DNA from: Chloroflexota bacterium
GTDB taxonomy: Bacteria > Chloroflexota > Dehalococcoidia > GIF9 > AB-539-J10
Assembly (NCBI GenBank): GCA_015222295.1
Contig: JADFUZ010000110.1
Coordinates: 1-7,710, forward strand
Length of the DNA stretch: 7,710 nucleotides
Direction of reading: 5' to 3'
Below, piece by piece: positions 1 through 5,718 of this stretch. Made by a program: the position numbers and the translations under genes. Within the stretch, counting starts at the first letter, position 1, and every line of letters starts with the position of its first letter. Under the pieces are notes generated by a model. It saw only the letters and a program-made list of their open reading frames with translations, was not told where the DNA came from and did not search any database.

Positions 1-1358
1 TGTGTGGCCAATATCTTCTCCATTCTCTCCCTGGCGTAGTCAAGGCAGCTCTTCTTTCCTGCAGCCATCCATTCGGGGTAGGTCAGCCGATCAGCGGCCT
101 TCGGCACGGACTGCTCCAGTTTCCACCATTTCCTGGTATGCTGCTTGTTCAGGAAGTGGCCCGGGATAGGTCCGACCTCCTCTATGAGGTCAATGGCCAG
201 GGTCTCATCGCTCACCGTGACTCCTTCCAGGAAACGGCCTATCATTGCGGCCACATCGTCATCCAGTATCGCCTGCACCGGGTGATGTGTGAGTTCTCCG
301 TTGATACTGCCATGCAGCGCTACGTAGCTGGCCCCCGACAGGGCGCAGAGCAAAGCAGCCATGGCTCTCTCGTAACCGCCCTGAAAGTCAGCCTCCTTCG
401 AACTGCTGATGGAAGACAAGTTGGCTGTGGGGACCGCGTATTTCCTCCGCCACATCTGGTTGAAAGCACAGGTGTGCAGAGAAGTCGCGATATCACCAAA
501 AGCGGGGGCCCCGTTCTGCATGTTCACCGGAAAGTCAAGGTGGCTGGCCAGTATTCGCGTGCCCGGCTTCATGACTTGTAGCAATACGATGGGCGCCATG
601 CATTCTGCGTTGTGCGTTATCAGTGCTCCGGCAATGGTGGCGGGCGCAGTCCCTCCAAACATGGGACCATCTCCCACTTTAACCGCGAACCCGGCTTCAG
701 CCCCCCTGATAGCCGCTTCTATCGCGTCGGTATAGTACGTCAGAGGTGATCCCGGCAATGCGTAGAGGTAGAGTTCCATTCCAAGCGCCTGCGCCATTTG
801 AATGGTAAACACTTCGCTATCGTTGGAATAGCCTTCCGGCTGGAACTTGCTGGAATTCCTCGCTTTGCCAGCCAGGGATTCGAGCATCGCCATGCTTGGA
901 GGCACACCTTCAAATCCGAAATAGGGGGTATAGGCCTTGAACAGATCGACAGTATCCAGCGCGTCGAGCACCGTCACAGCGTCGTAGAACTCCTTCCTGG
1001 TTGCCGTTCGCGGCTCCCACGTATCCAGGTCCACTGTCTTCATGCCGGGAAAGGCACTGAAGTAGGTAGTGTTCCCGCCTATGGTGAGGTCATTCTTAGG
1101 GTCCCTCGCCTTCAAGGAAAAGGTGCTGGGGCATTTGCGCAGCGATTCTTCGACCAGGCCCGCCGGGAAGCGCACCCTGTTGTTCTCATAATCGACCTTG
1201 CAGCCCTCGTTCTCCAGGATGCTTAGTGCCCTCTTGTGCTCGAGCCTTATGCCCGTTCTCCAGAGTACGTCCAGCGTTCCTCTGTGTACTGCCTCGAGCT
1301 CTTCCTCGGTCAGTATCTCCAGAGGTCTGAATCGGCGCGTAAACCCTTTTCTGGCCAT
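1..1358 (-). CDS. MttB-family corrinoid methyltransferase, non-pyrrolysine type (3' end cut by window)
   Basis: This is a trimethylamine methyltransferase (MttB, COG5598) family protein, which moves a methyl group from a substrate to a corrinoid protein in the cytoplasm. I translated 452 codons from the ATG at 1358 to the left edge with no stop. The family length is about 470-500, so only the extreme C-terminus is missing. Family-like stretches are the N-terminal FTRRFRPLEILTEEE (6-20), KARDPKNDLTIGGNTTYF (83-100), GGTAPATIAGALITHNAE (235-252) and SSSKEADFQGGYERAMAALL (318-337). There is no in-frame amber codon, so it groups with the non-Pyl relatives. Known members of that group demethylate glycine betaine, proline betaine, carnitine or gamma-butyrobetaine; which substrate this one uses cannot be told. 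A GGGAGGG Shine-Dalgarno (1363-1369) lies 4 nt before the ATG. The gene is last in the leftward cluster but has its own promoter. The family call is firm, the substrate unknown. Confidence 0.9.
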   Translation of the reverse strand, partial: MARKGFTRRFRPLEILTEEELEAVHRGTLDVLWRTGIRLEHKRALSILENEGCKVDYENNRVRFPAGLVEESLRKCPSTFSLKARDPKNDLTIGGNTTYFSAFPGMKTVDLDTWEPRTATRKEFYDAVTVLDALDTVDLFKAYTPYFGFEGVPPSMAMLESLAGKARNSSKFQPEGYSNDSEVFTIQMAQALGMELYLYALPGSPLTYYTDAIEAAIRGAEAGFAVKVGDGPMFGGTAPATIAGALITHNAECMAPIVLLQVMKPGTRILASHLDFPVNMQNGAPAFGDIATSLHTCAFNQMWRRKYAVPTANLSSISSSKEADFQGGYERAMAALLCALSGASYVALHGSINGELTHHPVQAILDDDVAAMIGRFLEGVTVSDETLAIDLIEEVGPIPGHFLNKQHTRKWWKLEQSVPKAADRLTYPEWMAAGKKSCLDYARERMEKILAT

Positions 1359-1391
1359 GCTGCCCTCCCTGCTTTGGCATTCCCTGAGATG

Positions 1392-1425
1392 AGTGCTTCT
1401 GGAACGACTCGACCAGAAGCGCACT
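1392..1425 (-). promoter_or_regulatory. Inverted repeat at the predicted transcription start of the mttB-like gene
   Basis: Arms CTTCTGG (1396-1402) and CCAGAAG (1413-1419) form 7 bp, followed after a 2-nt bulge by AGTG/CACT (1392-1395 with 1422-1425), around a 10-nt loop. It lies 34 nt upstream of the mttB-like ATG and covers the start point predicted from the promoter at 1430-1459. It could therefore be an operator or a 5'-end mRNA hairpin. No T-tract follows on the minus strand, so it is not a typical intrinsic terminator. The function is inferred. Confidence 0.4.
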
Positions 1426-1429
1426 GTGC

Positions 1430-1459
1430 ATTGTAGGGCTCGGCTCAACTGTTTGGCAA
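1430..1459 (-). promoter_or_regulatory. Sigma70-like promoter for the mttB-like gene
   Basis: On the minus strand TTGCCA (1454-1459, 5/6 match to the -35 consensus) and TACAAT (1430-1435, 5/6 match to the -10 consensus) are 18 nt apart. The start of transcription would be near 1423, giving a leader of about 65 nt to the ATG at 1358. The rest of the 231-bp gap (1460-1589) shows nothing else I can support. The promoter suggests the methyltransferase gene can be expressed separately from the genes upstream of it. Confidence 0.5.
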
Positions 1460-1589
1460 GATCCCGGACCCGGATTCAAGTGTAGAAGGGTGCCCTGGAA
1501 CCGTTGTCAGAACAGCCGTGGGTCCAGGCGCAGGCCCTTCGCTGGCGCGAATAGGCGCTGATTCACAAGGAACGGCACGCCGGACCAGA

Positions 1590-2222
1590 CTAGAAGAGAA
1601 TAGCGGCTACCCATAGCAGCACGGTAAGAAGGACTGCTCCTATCAGTGCGGGTCTGGGCCTTGCCGAGGAAGAGACAGCGAGCGATTTGCCAAATCTGTA
1701 GCCCAGGGGTACGAGAATCAAAGCACCAGCAGCAGCCAGGCTCCCGTGCACGGCAACGTAGTCCAGGACCTTGGGCAGTCCTCCTATGACCCACCAGTGA
1801 GCGCAATGCTCCATAAAGGGCACATGAGGCATGATGTAGGTCATGGTGAGCGAAAATCCGATACTGGAAAGGTAGGCCGTGCTAATCCCTGCCAGACCCT
1901 GCCATTTCATTCTTTCCCATCTGTTGCCCAGTATGGCAAGCGTGATATCAAAGCACAGAGCGATCAGAACCACGGCCCAGACGTGGCAGTAGTAATGACC
2001 GGCATTTGTCAGTCTGAAGAGGCACGCAATTGCTCCGATGGCAGTTGACGAACCCGGTGTCCTGACGAAGTAGCGAGCCGAGGCAAGCAGGCCGATACCC
2101 AGAACGGTGGGGACTACTGAGCTGCGGGGGATGACATCGTGCAGAACTCCACCCGCGAAGACCTCCACGCAGCCCCACAGAGAGCCGAAAATCAGAATTA
2201 CCAGCAAAGTCTTCTTTTTCAT
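1590..2222 (-). CDS. Polytopic membrane protein of unknown function
   Basis: This is a 210-residue integral membrane protein that I cannot assign to a characterised family. The N-terminus is MKKK followed at once by a hydrophobic helix, so it is probably a membrane anchor and not a cleaved signal. Hydrophobic segments lie near residues 5-25, 35-53, 57-70, 78-99, 108-131, 153-174 and 190-209, suggesting six or seven spans. The stretch FGSLWGCVEVFAGGVLHDV (12-30) resembles the start of small ECF S-component-like hypothetical proteins, but that is recall, not a match I could test. Intramembrane His and Cys are frequent (C18, H28, C67, H76, C80, H133, C140, H142). The ATG has GGGAG (2233-2237) 10 nt upstream. 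It lies 105 nt after the HMGL-like gene in the same direction, so a transport role for the pathway's substrate or for a corrinoid precursor is possible but unproven. Confidence 0.75.
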   Translation of the reverse strand: MKKKTLLVILIFGSLWGCVEVFAGGVLHDVIPRSSVVPTVLGIGLLASARYFVRTPGSSTAIGAIACLFRLTNAGHYYCHVWAVVLIALCFDITLAILGNRWERMKWQGLAGISTAYLSSIGFSLTMTYIMPHVPFMEHCAHWWVIGGLPKVLDYVAVHGSLAAAGALILVPLGYRFGKSLAVSSSARPRPALIGAVLLTVLLWVAAILF

Positions 2223-2299
2223 CGTCTACTCACTCCCGTGCGAAGTTTACCTCATTCTCCTCCAATTTTCACCAGTCGGACCATAGCAGCTACGATTCC

Positions 2300-2323
2300 C
2301 CCGGCTGCTCAGGAGCAGCCGGG
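2300..2323 (-). other. Strong intercistronic hairpin after the HMGL-like gene
   Basis: CCCGGCTGCTC (2300-2310) and GAGCAGCCGGG (2313-2323) are perfect complements, giving an 11-bp GC-rich palindrome (effectively about 10 bp with a 4-nt loop). On the minus strand it begins 4 nt after the HMGL-like stop codon (2328-2330). The bases that follow on the minus strand are GGAATCG, with no U-run, so it is not a canonical rho-independent terminator. It may act as a partial terminator or as a 3'-end-stabilising element that lowers expression of the membrane protein gene downstream. Confidence 0.55.
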
Positions 2324-2327
2324 CTCC

Positions 2328-3554
2328 TCACCCTTTCACCTTTTTCACGGCCAGAGCAATTTCGGAGAACTCATCCTCCCTTAGCAGACGCTTGAGGTCA
2401 AGCGCGCATTGTTTGACTCGGTGCAGGGTCTCCCCAGTTTCCTCCTCGGTAAGGTCGATGCCTAGCTTGTCGGCCCAGATGGTGACGGAGTCCAGTCCGC
2501 TTTTCTTGCCCATCACCACTTCGGCTGCTCTGTGACCAACTACCTGCGGAAGAATGGGAGATATGTACGTTGGGTGCTGTTCATAGCTGTTCCTGTACCA
2601 GCTAGCGACTATTCCGGACTCTATGTCATAGACTCCGTCGCTCACGAAAGGCCGGTTCGCGGGCGTGCCAGCAATCTCCCCTACCAACTGGGAAAGCTCG
2701 GTGAGTTTATCATACTTGATGCCCACATCTACTCCGTACAGAATCAGGAGTGCCATCACGGTCTCTTCCATAGGGCAGTTGCCGGGCCCCTCGCCAATAC
2801 CGGTGACTGTGGAGTGAACGACTTCGCCACCGGCAAGCACTGACATTATCGTGTTGGCGGTGGCCATGCCAAACGTATTATGGAAATGTATTTCCAGCGG
2901 CCTGTTTATCCTTTCTTTGACTGTCTTCGTATAGTAGAAAGCGCCTTGCGGCGAGAGTACGCCAAAGGTGTCCACTATGGCCAGCGCATCCATATGCCCC
3001 TCTTGGGCCACCCTCTGTATGAGGTTCAAGTACCAGTCCATGTTTGACCTGGTGGCGTCGATAGTGAAGAAGACCGTATACAGTCCCTGTTCCCGGGCAA
3101 ACTGAGTTGCCTTAATGGGAAGGCTCATGGCCTTCTCCAGAGGCCATTTGTAGGAGTGCTCAATCAGATGCTGGGAGCAGGGAATCTCGATGACAATACC
3201 ATCGACACCGCAGTCCACGGCCCTTTTGACGTCATCCACCATACAACGGCAGAAAGAGAATATCTGAGGGCCCAGGTTGCGTTTGACTATCTCCTTGATG
3301 GCGGCCTCATCCTGCGGTGACACAACCGGCATGCCAGCTTCAATGCGGTGCACGCCTGCCTCAGCCAGCTTCTCGGCAATTCGTATCTTGTCGTCCTTTC
3401 TGAATACGATGCCAGACTGCTGCTCACCGTCACGCAGCGTGATATCGTGGATCCTGACCTGCTTGGGGGGATGAGAGTCTTGGGTTACCTCTGGCAGGAA
3501 GTTCCACGGACTGACAAACCAGCTATCCGATTTCCAGGGTTCCTTTGTCGTCAT
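2328..3554 (-). CDS. HMGL-like / isopropylmalate-homocitrate synthase-like enzyme
   Basis: This DRE-TIM metallolyase superfamily protein (HMGL-like barrel) catalyses Claisen-type condensation of an acyl-CoA with an oxo acid, or the reverse cleavage; its substrate is unknown. The barrel begins with IHDITLRDGEQQ (35-46), carrying the catalytic Arg and metal-binding Asp. It has the metal-binding HFHN (223-226) and a glycine-rich GIGEGPGN (252-259), equivalent to the GxGERxGN loop. After the barrel, MGKKSG (348-353) and a LeuA/NifV-like helical tail follow. At 408 residues it is the short form: there is no LeuA-type allosteric domain. The motif usually read as SGIHxDG is SGIVAS here (313-318), so the usual His is absent. 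About 30 extra residues precede the barrel. AAGGAG (3569-3574) lies 14 nt before the ATG, which is long, but no closer start exists. It follows the UxaA-type gene by 75 nt. Confidence 0.88.
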   Translation of the reverse strand: MTTKEPWKSDSWFVSPWNFLPEVTQDSHPPKQVRIHDITLRDGEQQSGIVFRKDDKIRIAEKLAEAGVHRIEAGMPVVSPQDEAAIKEIVKRNLGPQIFSFCRCMVDDVKRAVDCGVDGIVIEIPCSQHLIEHSYKWPLEKAMSLPIKATQFAREQGLYTVFFTIDATRSNMDWYLNLIQRVAQEGHMDALAIVDTFGVLSPQGAFYYTKTVKERINRPLEIHFHNTFGMATANTIMSVLAGGEVVHSTVTGIGEGPGNCPMEETVMALLILYGVDVGIKYDKLTELSQLVGEIAGTPANRPFVSDGVYDIESGIVASWYRNSYEQHPTYISPILPQVVGHRAAEVVMGKKSGLDSVTIWADKLGIDLTEEETGETLHRVKQCALDLKRLLREDEFSEIALAVKKVKG

Positions 3555-3576
3555 GGTTGGCGTGCTTTCTCCTTGA

Positions 3577-3613
3577 CAACTAGAATTGGAATTCGAACTC
3601 TTCCTTCTAGTTG
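3577..3613 (-). other. Intercistronic hairpin just upstream of the HMGL-like ribosome-binding site
   Basis: CAACTAGAA (3577-3585) and TTCTAGTTG (3605-3613) are perfect 9-bp complements. Inside them, after a 2-nt bulge, GGAA (3588-3591) pairs with TTCC (3601-3604), leaving a 9-nt loop. The hairpin fills most of the 75-nt gap after the UxaA-type gene and ends 2 nt before the AAGGAG Shine-Dalgarno of the HMGL-like gene. No U-tract follows. It could stabilise or cleave the polycistronic mRNA, or control access to the ribosome-binding site. Confidence 0.45.
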
Positions 3614-3629
3614 GACTGAATTCCTCTAT

Positions 3630-4781
3630 CTAGAACGTGGTGCCACTAGTCCAGATATCAGGGTAGTTGACATAGTCCAGGGTTTCGGCCTTGGTCTTCT
3701 TTCCCGAGGCTACCGCTAACGCCTCACCAAGTACAGTCTGGCCTAGCTCCCTGTGGCCCGCCTTGTCACCGATGTCCACGTAGAGGTCTATGTGGTCGGA
3801 AAGCCGACGATAGGTGTTCGGGTTGGCTGTCACCTTTATCACGGGGACGAAGGGGAACCCTTGTGGTGCACCTATTCCAGTGGAGAACACTATGACCTGG
3901 GCCCCGGCGGCAGCCAGAGCGGTAACGGCTTTGGGTTCCTGCCCCGGTCCATCCAGAATAGACAGGCCGGGTCCCTCACATTTCTCGCCATACTCATATA
4001 CGCCCATTATGGGCGTGCTGCCGCCCTTGACTATGGCCCCGAGGGATTTCTCTTCGATACTGGTCAGGCCAGCCGCGATATTCCCTCTCGATGGATTGGC
4101 CCCTCTCATATCTACACCCATAGCCAGAGCCCGTTTCTCCATGCGCTCCACAATTCCCATTATTCTCTGTCCTATCTCAGGTGATGCTGCCCTCCTGGCC
4201 AGAATGTGCTCAGCGCCCATCATCTCCGGTGTTTCTCCGAAGATGCATCTGCCACCCCTCTCAATCAGTATATCGCAGGCGGCGCCGATGCTCGGATTGG
4301 AGGCCAGACCTGATGTGGTATCGGAGGCACCACACTTAACGCCGATCAGCAATCTGGAATCGTCGCTTTCTTCCCGGGGTGTGGAAGAGGCATCGCTGAC
4401 CATCTGGCGCGCCAGGCGTGAGCCCTCAGAAAGAGCGGGCCCAGCCCCTCCGATTTCCTGCACTACGACCTTGGCTACAGGTTTTCCTGAAGCGGCGATG
4501 CCTTCCATGATGTCGTCGACCGGTCCCTCACAGCCGAGGCTTACCAACAGCACAGCGGCCAGGTTGGGATTGCAGCCCAGGGAAATGAGGGTGCGGTGCA
4601 CGATATCCATGTCCGGTTGGGATTGACCACAACCTTGCTGGTGGACAAAGAAGGCACATCCGGGTACCTGCCTGGCAATCCAGTAAGCGACGTCGTTGGC
4701 ACAGGTCACCGTAGAGATGACCCCTACGTAGTTCCTCGTGCCCACGGAGCCATCGGGTCGCACATAACCCCAAAAGCTCAA
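3630..4781 (-). CDS. UxaA-family hydro-lyase large subunit (altronate / galactarate dehydratase or sulfolactate lyase type)
   Basis: This 383-residue protein matches the catalytic (C-terminal) domain of the UxaA/GarD/SuyB family, which removes water from sugar acids or sulfite from sulfolactate. Family-like stretches are GYVRPDGSVGTRNY (5-18), HQQGC (47-51), GCE (83-85), GVKCGASDTTSG (147-158), FGETPEMMGAE (181-191), the segment 229-254 with NPSRGN, and FSTG (299-302) followed by PVIKVTAN (313-320). Its length fits SuyB (about 390), not full UxaA (about 495). The N-terminal SAF domain is absent, and no SAF small-subunit gene is visible in this window. The start is TTG at 4781: an in-frame TAG lies at 4794-4796, no ATG or GTG lies between, and GGGAAG (4789-4794) sits 7 nt upstream. 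It is first in the leftward cluster. Altronate, galactarate and sulfolactate are all open as substrates. Confidence 0.87.
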   Translation of the reverse strand: MSFWGYVRPDGSVGTRNYVGVISTVTCANDVAYWIARQVPGCAFFVHQQGCGQSQPDMDIVHRTLISLGCNPNLAAVLLVSLGCEGPVDDIMEGIAASGKPVAKVVVQEIGGAGPALSEGSRLARQMVSDASSTPREESDDSRLLIGVKCGASDTTSGLASNPSIGAACDILIERGGRCIFGETPEMMGAEHILARRAASPEIGQRIMGIVERMEKRALAMGVDMRGANPSRGNIAAGLTSIEEKSLGAIVKGGSTPIMGVYEYGEKCEGPGLSILDGPGQEPKAVTALAAAGAQVIVFSTGIGAPQGFPFVPVIKVTANPNTYRRLSDHIDLYVDIGDKAGHRELGQTVLGEALAVASGKKTKAETLDYVNYPDIWTSGTTF

Positions 4782-4848
4782 ATCTGCACTTCCCTAGCTT
4801 GCAAGATGATTACTCCTTCTTTCAACTCTGCTGCTTCGAAAGTGCACT

Positions 4849-4860
4849 ATTGTAAACAAT
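4849..4860. promoter_or_regulatory. Operator-like palindrome ATTGTAAACAAT
   Basis: The 12-bp site is a 5-bp inverted repeat (ATTGT/ACAAT) around AA. It covers the -10 box of the leftward promoter exactly at its left half, a position where a bound repressor would block transcription of the UxaA-type operon. No regulator gene is present in the window, so the identity of any binding protein is unknown. It could also be a chance AT-rich palindrome. Confidence 0.35.
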
Positions 4861-4877
4861 CATCGTGACTTGTTCAA
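4849..4877 (-). promoter_or_regulatory. Sigma70-like promoter for the leftward UxaA/HMGL-like cluster
   Basis: On the minus strand TTGAAC (4872-4877, 4/6) and TACAAT (4849-4854, 5/6) are exactly 17 nt apart. Transcription would start near 4842, leaving a leader of about 60 nt to the TTG at 4781. This is the best promoter-like arrangement I found in the 284-bp divergent region. Confidence 0.5.
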
Positions 4878-4963
4878 CAGTTATTTGCGTGCTCCGCTGC
4901 AAGAGGACAACTCCAGTGAGACCTTGGCAGGCTCTTCATCTAGATATTCTGCATGGCTTCCAA

Positions 4964-4969
4964 TATAAT
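4964..4969 (+). promoter_or_regulatory. Perfect -10 box (TATAAT) for the corrinoid-protein operon
   Basis: TATAAT matches the -10 consensus at all six positions and would place the start near 4976, about 90 nt before the corrinoid-protein start. No recognisable -35 lies 16-19 nt upstream (TAGATA occupies the 17-nt position), so activity may need an activator. The TTGGCA at 4924-4929 is too far away to serve. Confidence 0.35.
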
Positions 4970-4987
4970 GGCGAATTCAGGAACGTA

Positions 4988-5053
4988 ATGGCGGTGAGAA
5001 ACGGGGCTGGTGGTTGGCAGTCGGGAGATGTCAGAAATACTATGCGAGCATAA
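4988..5053 (+). CDS. Possible 21-residue leader peptide
   Basis: A short reading frame starts at ATG 4988 with AGGA (4979-4982) 5 nt upstream, and ends with TAA at 5051-5053. That stop lies inside the TAAGGAGG ribosome-binding site of the corrinoid gene. The peptide begins MAVRNGAGG and ends NTMRA; it has no hydrophobic segment and no run of a single amino acid. With the predicted start of transcription near 4976 it would be the first frame on the mRNA, so ribosomes ending here would cover the next Shine-Dalgarno. I recognise no family and it may be fortuitous. Confidence 0.25.
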   Translation: MAVRNGAGGWQSGDVRNTMRA

Positions 5054-5059
5054 GGAGGT
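5051..5059 (+). promoter_or_regulatory. Very strong Shine-Dalgarno that decides the corrinoid-protein start
   Basis: TAAGGAGGT is a full-length match to the anti-Shine-Dalgarno sequence. The TTG at 5060 lies only 1 nt after its GGAGG core, too close for initiation, whereas the TTG at 5066 is 7 nt after it. I therefore place the start at 5066, which removes two residues (M-P) from the longest reading. A 5-bp inverted repeat (TATGC/GCATA, 5041-5052) abuts the site. Confidence 0.7.
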
Positions 5060-5065
5060 TTGCCG

Positions 5066-5707
5066 TTGGAAAGCTATTTTGACACTATTTCGAAGGCTGT
5101 GGAGAGCGGAGATGACAAACAGGTTGCCAAGACAGCGAGGGAAGCGCTTGCCGGTGGCGTGGCGGCCCTGAATATACTGGAGAAGGGACTGGTACCGGGG
5201 ATACAGGCGTTGGGCAAGCTATTCAAGGATGGGCAGGTGTATCTCCCAGAGGTATTGATATCGTGCCGGGCGATGGGCCTCGGTGTTGAGGAGCTAAGGC
5301 CATATCTTTCCGACGCGAATATCCACAACAAGGGGACGATTGTGTTGGGAACCGTAGCAGGCGATCTCCACGACATTGGCAAGAATCTCACCAAGCTCAT
5401 GCTTGAGTGTGGTGGCTTCAACGTGAAGGACCTGGGCGTGGACGTGTCCGCTGAGTCTTTTGTCACAGCGGCGCGTGAGTACAATGCTGACATCGTGGGG
5501 ATGTCCGCCCTGCTCACCATGACCATGACCTACATGCCAGAGGTCGTCAAGGCTCTCGGGGTAGCTGGCTTGAGAGACAACGTGAGAGTAATGATAGGGG
5601 GAGCCCCAATTAGCCGCGAGTATGCTGATGAGATAGGTGCCGATGGTTTTGCCGCAGACTGCGCCTCCGCAGTGGATGAAGCCACGCGCCTGATGGGAAT
5701 TGGATAG
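5066..5707 (+). CDS. Corrinoid (B12-binding) protein of a methyltransferase system
   Basis: This 213-residue cytoplasmic protein resembles MtbC, MttC and MtaC, the corrinoid carriers that shuttle methyl groups between a substrate methyltransferase and an acceptor methyltransferase. Residues 1-85 form the helical cap with VYLPEVLISCRAMGLG (58-73). The Rossmann-like B12-binding domain follows, with GDLHDIGKN (99-107) whose H102 is the lower axial cobalt ligand. Then come GMSALLTMTM (145-154) for the nucleotide tail and IGGAPISREYADEIGADGFAAD (177-198). The length is normal for the family. The start is TTG at 5066, chosen by spacing from the TAAGGAGGT site. The URO-D-family gene follows after 11 nt, so the two are almost certainly co-transcribed. 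Which methyltransferase loads it is unproven: the MttB-like enzyme at the left end is the obvious candidate, but it is transcribed apart from it. Confidence 0.93.
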   Translation: MESYFDTISKAVESGDDKQVAKTAREALAGGVAALNILEKGLVPGIQALGKLFKDGQVYLPEVLISCRAMGLGVEELRPYLSDANIHNKGTIVLGTVAGDLHDIGKNLTKLMLECGGFNVKDLGVDVSAESFVTAAREYNADIVGMSALLTMTMTYMPEVVKALGVAGLRDNVRVMIGGAPISREYADEIGADGFAADCASAVDEATRLMGIG

Positions 5708-5718
5708 GACAATAGCGG

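Noticed and set aside
138..1226. Several 100-147-codon plus-strand ORFs at the left end
   Set aside because: They are antisense to the continuous MttB-family reading frame (1-1358, minus), which is open to the window edge and matches its family throughout.
2300..2323. Rho-independent terminator ending the operon after the HMGL-like gene
   Set aside because: The stem is strong but no U-run follows on the minus strand, and the next gene is 105 nt away in the same direction; it is kept as an intercistronic hairpin only.
3814..4626. 270-codon ORF on the plus strand
   Set aside because: It lies wholly antisense to the well-conserved UxaA-type gene, and its Pro/Ser/Ile-rich translation resembles no family.
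4865..5053. 62-codon rightward ORF across the divergent region
   Set aside because: Its GTG start has no Shine-Dalgarno and the frame runs through the predicted promoters; only its last 21 codons, with their own ATG and AGGA, are kept as a tentative leader.
4782..5065. Cobalamin riboswitch ahead of the corrinoid-protein gene
   Set aside because: I see no B12-box (GCCACTG-like) and no conserved core in either direction, and the leader from 4976 is too short for the usual element.
5060..5065. TTG at 5060 as start of the corrinoid protein
   Set aside because: It sits 1 nt from the Shine-Dalgarno core; the TTG at 5066 has ideal 7-nt spacing and leaves the domain intact.
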